DNA from: a virus | Virus record (IMG/VR): IMGVR_UViG_3300020430_000068 | Coordinates: 1-29,689 of that record | Direction: 5' to 3' (one strand) | Length of the DNA: 29,689 nucleotides | Part shown: piece after piece, positions 16,583-21,617 of the stretch | Layout of the letters: each line of letters begins with the position of its first letter | How positions within the stretch are numbered: position 1 is the stretch's first letter | Notes under the pieces: generated by a model | Databases searched by the model: none | What the model was told of the DNA's origin: nothing | The model's input: only the letters and a program-made list of their open reading frames with translations | Program-made: the position numbers and the translations under genes

Positions 16583-16951
16583 TTAATCTAATCTACTCAT
16601 TGAATAACAATTTATTCCCCACTCTTTAAGAACTTTTGCAAACGCATTTGCATAGGCTTCTTTTCTTTCAATCGACTGACCTAGCTCTGAAGAACTAACC
16701 CAATAGTCCCAACCACCATAATAAGACTTGTGACCTTTACCTATCTTTTTTAGATAGTTGACAAACTTACCTCTTGCAGGCGATATATTCACCCACGCAA
16801 ATCCACACATACCTTCTGCGACATCATATGTCTGACCACTATGTACATCTTTGAAAGTCACTGGATTGGTATTTACTTCTAAACCTGCTTTTAAACCAGC
16901 AGCCTCTGCTTTTTTTAATAAATCACTTACTGTTATTGTTTCTTTTTTCAT
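16583..16951 (-). CDS. Conserved marine-phage protein, unknown function
   Basis: The 122-aa protein has a helical N-terminus (TVSDLLKKAEAAGLKAGLEV) and a conserved middle: GFAWVNISPARGKFVNYLKK (about 50-69), then YYGGWDYWVS and QSIERKEAYANAFAKVLKEW, ending CYSMSRLD. I recall similar proteins from ocean T4-like phages without known function. A GAGGGGG site precedes the ATG. There is no signal peptide. Confidence 0.7.
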   Translation of the reverse strand: MKKETITVSDLLKKAEAAGLKAGLEVNTNPVTFKDVHSGQTYDVAEGMCGFAWVNISPARGKFVNYLKKIGKGHKSYYGGWDYWVSSSELGQSIERKEAYANAFAKVLKEWGINCYSMSRLD

Positions 16952-16952
16952 A

Positions 16953-17171
16953 TTACCCCCTCACATTATTTTCAATTAATTCATTCTGTAGTTGTCTAAT
17001 ATTATCTACAGCACCATCAGTATCATTGTCTTCAATCCTATCGATAATCATAGTAAGAATACTATCGATACCTTGAATACCATTGACCCAAATATGTTCA
17101 TTAACATTTTTGTCAAACATTTCACCAACCATCTTAGTTGTTTTTTGTCTTGTTATATCATACTTACTCAT
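16953..17171 (-). CDS. Small helical protein, unknown function
   Basis: Two starts are possible. ATG 17171 has AGAGAGG five bases before it and gives 72 aa (MSKYDITRQKTTKMVGEMF and onward). ATG 17213 adds 14 residues (MSKEIDNKNKREVD) but lies exactly where the upstream promoter would start the RNA, so it would need leaderless initiation. I prefer 17171. The protein is acidic and helical, with NIRQLQNELIEN at the end. No family is recognised. Confidence 0.6.
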   Translation of the reverse strand: MSKYDITRQKTTKMVGEMFDKNVNEHIWVNGIQGIDSILTMIIDRIEDNDTDGAVDNIRQLQNELIENNVRG

Positions 17172-17219
17172 ATCAACCTCTCTTTTGTTTTTGTTATCAA
17201 TCTCTTTACTCATACTATT

Positions 17220-17247
17220 ATTATAACAAAAAGGGGGAGTTTGTCAA
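17220..17247 (-). promoter_or_regulatory. Consensus sigma70-type promoter with -35 in a hairpin loop
   Basis: The minus strand has TTGACA at 17247-17242, a 16-base spacer and TATAAT at 17225-17220, both perfect. The predicted RNA start is base 17213, the A of an ATG. The -35 box spans the loop and inner stem of the terminator hairpin next door. It would drive the small genes from 17171 downward. Confidence 0.75.
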
Positions 17248-17254
17248 CTCCCCC
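17226..17254 (-). terminator. Intrinsic terminator overlapping the next promoter
   Basis: GGGGGAGTT pairs with AACTCCCCC (nine pairs, GACA loop on the minus strand; stem at 17233-17254) and is followed by TTTTTGTT. It would end transcripts coming from the lipoprotein/membrane-protein region. The A-tract on the other side makes it able to act in both directions. Confidence 0.8.
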
Positions 17255-17386
17255 TAAAAAACCTAATAATAACAATGACTTACACATTATGTAAAATTGT
17301 ACATCACCTTATAATCACCGAATCATTAGGCACCGATTCGCATAGCTTTTTGTGATGAGGTTGAGAGGTGCTATGCAAATCGAATC
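17233..17386 (-). ncRNA. Candidate structured small RNA in the 3' region of the lipoprotein operon
   Basis: Directly after the stop of the 51-aa gene, GATTTGCATAGC (17381-17370) pairs with GCTATGCGAATC (17346-17335), 11 of 12 positions. The 23-base loop between them reads ACCTCTCAACCTC and onward, complementary to the AGAGAGGT ribosome sites of neighbouring genes. A competing pairing uses 17335-17340 with 17319-17324. The stretch ends in the intrinsic terminator. A tiny frame of five codons (AAGGTG then ATG at about 17301) is present but I do not count it as a gene. The overall shape fits a 3'-derived regulatory RNA. Function is inference. Confidence 0.4.
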
Positions 17387-17542
17387 TCATAAATCCAAAT
17401 ACTCACTATCTGTCATAACCATGTAGACAACCCCACCTATCATGGTCATTAATCCAAAGAATGAAACTAAGAAAGATATGGCTAGGGATTCTATACCAAT
17501 TCCTAAACATACTGTAAATAAACCTATTGTAAATATCCACAT
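17387..17542 (-). CDS. 51-aa two-helix membrane protein
   Basis: ATG 17542 lies one base after the lipoprotein stop (TAACATG), with GGGAAG in front, so translation is probably coupled. The product (MWIFTIGLFTVCLGIGIESL and onward, ending MVMTDSEYLDL) has two hydrophobic segments, about 2-17 and 20-43, that could form a hairpin in the inner membrane with a short acidic tail. It has no recognised family. Candidates are a holin-like or antiholin-like protein, a superinfection-immunity protein, or part of a small envelope complex with the lipoprotein. The sequence alone does not decide. Confidence 0.65.
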   Translation of the reverse strand: MWIFTIGLFTVCLGIGIESLAISFLVSFFGLMTMIGGVVYMVMTDSEYLDL

Positions 17543-17543
17543 G

Positions 17544-17747
17544 TTAATCTTCCCACTCTACATCACTATTTACAATTAGTTCTTCTTCGGTTAACTCATC
17601 TTGAATTATCTCTTCTTTATTAGATTGTTCAATGAGTTTATTTCGACCCCAATTCGCAATGTCTTGGACATCTTGACCCACACCAGCAACTGTTGAGCAC
17701 CCTGCTACAAAAGTTACTGATAATAATATTGATATAATTTTAATCAT
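17544..17747 (-). CDS. Small lipoprotein, entericidin-like
   Basis: A GTG at 17753 opens the frame, but ATG 17747 follows AGAGAGG by five bases, so I take the 67-aa form. MIKIISILLSVTFVAGCSTV is a lipoprotein signal with lipobox VAGC and Cys17 as the lipidation site. The mature part starts CSTVAGVGQDVQDIANWG, like entericidins (NTxxGxGxDxxxxG), and continues with an acidic tail (EEIIQDELTEEELIV). It would sit in the outer membrane or face the periplasm. Possible roles are lysis (a Rz1-like outer spanin), exclusion of other phages, or a bacteriolytic entericidin-like effect. The 51-aa membrane protein follows it immediately. Confidence 0.75.
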   Translation of the reverse strand: MIKIISILLSVTFVAGCSTVAGVGQDVQDIANWGRNKLIEQSNKEEIIQDELTEEELIVNSDVEWED

Positions 17748-17757
17748 ATTCACCTCT

Positions 17758-18147
17758 CTATATTAAGTAGTTAGCGCCAGTCCAAGAAACTGAATAGTTA
17801 CCTTCTAAGACATTACCTCTTCTACCAGCACCGACCAATGTATATGCACCGTAACCAGCAGCTTTCAAAATATCACCCTTTTTCACTCTACCACAGGCAC
17901 TATCTTTTTTTGCGACACCACCCCAGATTGAAGATTGATTACCTGACGAAGTGTATATACCAATGTATTTTTGTCCACTCCTAATCTCAATTCCATTTTT
18001 GAACCTCTCTTCCATTTCTAACATTACATCTGTCTTTGTCTTAGAACCATCATAACTTGTCCTATTACAATAATCTGCCTTGATGGCCTTAATTAAATTA
18101 TTAACTCCGTCCATCACATCTGTGAATTGTTTTGTTACTCTTGTCAT
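17758..18147 (-). CDS. 129-aa conserved phage protein, unknown function
   Basis: ATG 18147 follows AGAGAGG at the usual five-base distance. The N-terminal half is helical (TDVMDGVNNLIKAIKAD), and the C-terminal half is rich in Gly, Ser and aromatic residues (SSIWGGVAKKDSACGRVKKG, DILKAAGYGAYTLVG, GNVLEGNYSVSWTGANYLI). The last part, with GDILKAA and a final WTGxxYL, is a pattern I recall from hypothetical proteins of cyanophages. A beta-rich, possibly virion or binding domain is plausible. No function is assigned. Confidence 0.7.
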   Translation of the reverse strand: MTRVTKQFTDVMDGVNNLIKAIKADYCNRTSYDGSKTKTDVMLEMEERFKNGIEIRSGQKYIGIYTSSGNQSSIWGGVAKKDSACGRVKKGDILKAAGYGAYTLVGAGRRGNVLEGNYSVSWTGANYLI

Positions 18148-18187
18148 ATTTACCTCTCTGTTATATTAACGAATCACTTATACTATT

Positions 18188-18216
18188 ATAGTACCAAACT
18201 TTGGTGTATTTGTCAA
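18188..18216 (-). promoter_or_regulatory. Candidate promoter with internal palindrome
   Basis: TTGACA (18216-18211) overlaps the glycosyltransferase stop codon. A -10 of TACTAT gives 17-base spacing, while the better TATAAT (18190-18185) is 20 bases away. ACCAAA-G-TTTGGT, a perfect palindrome on the minus strand (18205-18193), lies between the boxes and could be an operator. It would serve the 129-aa gene and the lipoprotein operon. Confidence 0.5.
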
Positions 18217-19472
18217 GTCATAAATGCATCTAATGTATTTAAATTTTCTTTAACAAAAAGAGAACTTGTTTTATAAGTTATATTTCCAATTCTGTTCATG
18301 GTAAAACCTAAATCTTTTTTAACCCATTTTTCTATATTATTAAAGAAGTGGTTTCCGTTCCAAAGGTCTTCTTTTAAAATTAAATTTTGCAAAGTATTCC
18401 AAATCTCAAGATACTTTGACTTATTATTTTCTAAGTAATCAATTTTACTTTTTAATTCCTCTGGATTTTTTACATACAAAAACTCTGGAATATTAAATTT
18501 TTCAATGTCTAATTTTTTATAACTAAATGGTATAATACCAAATATTAACATTTTCCAAAACTTACTAGCTGTAGGATAGTTATTAGAACCACCAATAGTT
18601 AAAGTGTACTTTGTGTCATATAACACATCAAGTAAATCTATCATAGGCACTTCTTTTACATTCGGTAATTCTTTTTCCCACTTACCATAAATCATGGTGT
18701 CTGGAAATTGGTCTAAAACATAATCTTTAATTATAGAAAAAGTTTCTGGATAATATTTATTGTGGGAGGCTGTGCAGTGCATGAACAAATTTAATTTTGA
18801 TTTTCTATCATTAGGTTTTTTGAGCAACTTAGATTTATCTTCACTCATCAAAAACATACATGAGTGGTCAACATTTGAAACCTTTATATCTGTGGTAATT
18901 AGTTCTTGGTTGCTTTGTGATGTAATGTGTTTACATGACTTAACATCTTCTTTCTCACCTAGTATTCTTTTTGACCTATTATACAAGTCTCTTGCAACTA
19001 ATGGAAAGAAACGACTATCCTCTCCTATTTCCATATAAGGTATTTGTGATTCATTTAAAAATTTTGTAATAATACCAGTGTAGTTTTTAGATGACGATAA
19101 TGGTTTTGCATATTCTCCATTTTTCAAATACATATAATTTTCTATCGTAGATGAACCAGATAATCCAGCATATAATATACCAAAATCTATTTTTATATCT
19201 TTAAAGTAATTTATAAGCCAATCTTGTTTATTAATTGATTTATCATAATCTTTCCAACAATCAATCAGATTATTGTTTTTATTTATTTTTAGTTGAGTTC
19301 CTATTGGTAGTTTTGAAAAATTGTTTCTACTCACTAAGTAAAATGTATCGTTTGGGTATAAATGTGCGATAGATTGTGCAAAGATAGCACTCTCACTATC
19401 CCCACCAACCATTCCCCATTGTGTGGGTTCAAAGTTTATAGATTTTCCAAATTTACCAATCAAAATTTTCAT
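18213..19472 (-). CDS. GT-B-like glycosyltransferase, possibly a DNA hydroxymethylcytosine glucosyltransferase
   Basis: The 419-aa protein starts MKILIGKFGKSINFEPTQWG, with GGDSESAIFAQSIAHLYPND, a Rossmann-like first domain comparable in layout to T4 beta-glucosyltransferase (MKIAIINMGNNVINF, then a helix of similar position). The C-terminal domain has YTLTIGGSNNYPTASKFWKM, FGIIPFSYKK, then FLYVKNPEELKSKIDYLENN, matching the nucleotide-sugar-binding half of GT-B enzymes where a helix and a (G/A)xxP strand are followed by LxxxIxxL. It overlaps the TET-like gene by ATGA, with GAGGA six bases before the ATG. The expected acceptor from context is 5-hydroxymethylcytosine in DNA. The sugar is unknown. 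A protein or envelope acceptor cannot be excluded. Confidence 0.65.
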   Translation of the reverse strand: MKILIGKFGKSINFEPTQWGMVGGDSESAIFAQSIAHLYPNDTFYLVSRNNFSKLPIGTQLKINKNNNLIDCWKDYDKSINKQDWLINYFKDIKIDFGILYAGLSGSSTIENYMYLKNGEYAKPLSSSKNYTGIITKFLNESQIPYMEIGEDSRFFPLVARDLYNRSKRILGEKEDVKSCKHITSQSNQELITTDIKVSNVDHSCMFLMSEDKSKLLKKPNDRKSKLNLFMHCTASHNKYYPETFSIIKDYVLDQFPDTMIYGKWEKELPNVKEVPMIDLLDVLYDTKYTLTIGGSNNYPTASKFWKMLIFGIIPFSYKKLDIEKFNIPEFLYVKNPEELKSKIDYLENNKSKYLEIWNTLQNLILKEDLWNGNHFFNNIEKWVKKDLGFTMNRIGNITYKTSSLFVKENLNTLDAFMT

Positions 19473-20437
19473 ATAAAATCCTCTAAATTTCCGATTTGTT
19501 TCTTTGCATATTTACCTATTAGTTTTTCACTCTTACCAGCTACACCCTTCGTAGCCAACCTTGAATCCATATATGCAACACAACTAAACCTTTCACCATT
19601 ACCACTTATCTCTGTAACACCATGTACCTCTAAACTATCTGCAATCACTACGGAATTATCAGGTGCGTCAATAGCAACCTTGTATCTTGGAAATGTAAGA
19701 AATGCACCATCATAGTCACCCTGTCTGAAAACACACATAGTTGTTAAACCCATCTCTGTATCACCACTATCTACATGAAAAGACATTTTACTTGATTGAC
19801 CAGAGTGATAACGATTTGCAGAGTAAGTTGTAAAGATACCCATTCTATGTTGTGGTTCAACAAAACTTTCTGCAAAAATCTTTTGTCTTGCATAGATATC
19901 GTTATTTGCTTTTGCAAATGCAAGTTCATTATACTTTGATATATCTTTGAGTTTCTCAAATCTATCTGGGTTATCTTTAACCCAACCAGAAGAATCTATT
20001 GCACCTGTAAATCGTCCTCTTTTATATCCAATCATCACAGAGTGTATTTCATTTGCGTATGCAATCATACCCCAACCACCACTCTTAGTTCTAACTTGAT
20101 ATGTATTAGATGACCTTAACTTATAATGTTCACCTTCTATCAATCCTTTTTTCTTCATCTCTTCTTTATCAATGGGGCCAGAACAATTACCACGCATTGT
20201 AGATACATCTTCTATACTCATCAAAGTATTTCTTACTTTGTCATCTGGATATGCGTTTGTAATCACATATGCAAGAGGGACATCAGAACCGTCAAGAGAT
20301 ACAATAGGTTTCATAATTGCAGTGTCCTCTGTTACACGAATGACTTGGTCATAGGAAGTTTCATCTGGAAACTTACCATTCCATTTCTCAAAGGTCTCTT
20401 TCTTACCTAAATCAGTTTTTAGATTTATGTACTTCAT
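19469..20437 (-). CDS. TET/JBP-like 2OG-Fe(II) dioxygenase acting on 5-methylcytosine (predicted)
   Basis: ATG 20437 follows GGAG by seven bases and gives 322 aa; an earlier ATG at 20476 lacks support. In this numbering MSFHVDSGD holds His221 and Asp223, the strand GAFLTFPRYKVAIDAPDNSV follows, VIADSLEVHGVTEI holds His272, and GERFSCVAYMD holds Arg283. The order, spacing and the fPxYxVAIxxPxxSVVIADSxxVHGVT pattern fit TET/JBP oxygenases. Naegleria Tet1 has a similar size and closely similar ligand positions. TET enzymes oxidise 5-methylcytosine to 5-hydroxymethylcytosine. The gene lies between a cytosine-C5 methyltransferase and a glycosyltransferase, with overlaps on both sides, which makes DNA the likely substrate. 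The first 150 residues are an N-terminal part I do not recognise. Confidence 0.8.
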   Translation of the reverse strand: MKYINLKTDLGKKETFEKWNGKFPDETSYDQVIRVTEDTAIMKPIVSLDGSDVPLAYVITNAYPDDKVRNTLMSIEDVSTMRGNCSGPIDKEEMKKKGLIEGEHYKLRSSNTYQVRTKSGGWGMIAYANEIHSVMIGYKRGRFTGAIDSSGWVKDNPDRFEKLKDISKYNELAFAKANNDIYARQKIFAESFVEPQHRMGIFTTYSANRYHSGQSSKMSFHVDSGDTEMGLTTMCVFRQGDYDGAFLTFPRYKVAIDAPDNSVVIADSLEVHGVTEISGNGERFSCVAYMDSRLATKGVAGKSEKLIGKYAKKQIGNLEDFI

Positions 20438-21617
20438 TATACGGCTCCAATACTTGTTTATATATTTCATCTGCAAGCTGTTTCATACAGATTGGTGCAA
20501 CCATCAAACCAATTCTTGCAAGTTGTTGATTTAGTGTGCCAGTCAATTTATAATCATCTGGTAGTGTCATTATTCTTGCAGACTCTTTTGTAGTGAATAC
20601 TCTGTCTTCCTCTGGGTGTAAATGCACTGCAAGACTTGTTTGTAATCCTTGTTCTGATAGTGTGTGAGATGCTTGATTATAAGGAACTCTTCTTGACTGA
20701 TAAAAAGAACTTTTCCTATCTGGAATAGATTTACCCCATTTCTTTCTATGTGCAATCACCTTATCATACCAAGGCCCGACCACATCATCTCCAACAGATA
20801 CAACTCTATCTGGATTCTTTGGTAATCTTTTTAACCACTTCCACTTTGCACCTCTTTTCATGGCTTCAACCAACTCATGTGCTTCACTTGCATTTTCATT
20901 GTCTTGTTTCAAATCACCAATCGCATCTTGTATTGTTGCAAACTCTTTCTCTGGTTCTGGAAAGATATTATTAACACACATAAACGGCATACCTATATCG
21001 TCCATTACATCATTTCGTATTGATACAATAAACACTCTTTCTCTTTTCTGTGGCACACCTTGTTCGTGACCTTTAAGAACTTTGTATGTGGTTGTATAAC
21101 CCTCTTTCTCAAAGTCTGCAATCATTCTATTCAAATGTTCAACTGCGTAACTCATAGTCAAACCTTTTACATTCTCACAGATAATAACCTTTGGTTTCAT
21201 CTCACCAGCTATTCTAATCACTTCCCAAGTCAAGTCTTCAATATTCTTTTGTTTCATACCATACGCAGTTTTCTCTTGACCCCAACCTTTTTGTTTTGTA
21301 CCAGACATACTAAACGGAGGACAAGGTGGACTTGCATCAAGAATATCTAACTCACCTTCTTGAATACCTGTTATCTCCATAACCTGTTTGCCTGTTACAT
21401 TTTTTATATCACCACAGATGTGTGGAGTGTTAGGCCAGTTTGCAAGATAAGTGTCTACTGCAACTTGTTGAAACTCATTCACGAACTTACAATCACCACC
21501 AGCTAGTTTGTAACCAGCAGATGAACCACCACCGCCTGCAAAGAAAGATATGTAAGTAAATAACTTACGATTCGCAGACTTTTCTAAATCATCTAATGTA
21601 TATCTAAAATATTTCAT
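20412..21617 (-). CDS. DNA (cytosine-5) methyltransferase
   Basis: All main motifs are visible in 401 aa: I FFAGGGGSSAGY (25-36), IV ASPPCPPFSMSG (95-106) with catalytic Cys99, VI ICENVKGL (146-153) with Glu148, VIII QKRERVFIV (190-198), and X GLMVAPICMKQLADEI near the end. The target-recognition part lies between about 205 and 345 and I cannot read its specificity. The ATGA overlap with the polymerase stop and a 26-base overlap with the TET-like gene tie it to replication and modification. No restriction endonuclease is adjacent, so it is not a plain restriction-modification partner. It most likely supplies 5-methylcytosine for the TET-like enzyme. Confidence 0.95.
   Translation of the reverse strand: MKYFRYTLDDLEKSANRKLFTYISFFAGGGGSSAGYKLAGGDCKFVNEFQQVAVDTYLANWPNTPHICGDIKNVTGKQVMEITGIQEGELDILDASPPCPPFSMSGTKQKGWGQEKTAYGMKQKNIEDLTWEVIRIAGEMKPKVIICENVKGLTMSYAVEHLNRMIADFEKEGYTTTYKVLKGHEQGVPQKRERVFIVSIRNDVMDDIGMPFMCVNNIFPEPEKEFATIQDAIGDLKQDNENASEAHELVEAMKRGAKWKWLKRLPKNPDRVVSVGDDVVGPWYDKVIAHRKKWGKSIPDRKSSFYQSRRVPYNQASHTLSEQGLQTSLAVHLHPEEDRVFTTKESARIMTLPDDYKLTGTLNQQLARIGLMVAPICMKQLADEIYKQVLEPYNEVHKSKN

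Noticed and set aside
20570-20755. Minus-strand frame inside the methyltransferase gene
   Set aside because: It overlaps motif-bearing methyltransferase sequence in another frame and has no independent support.
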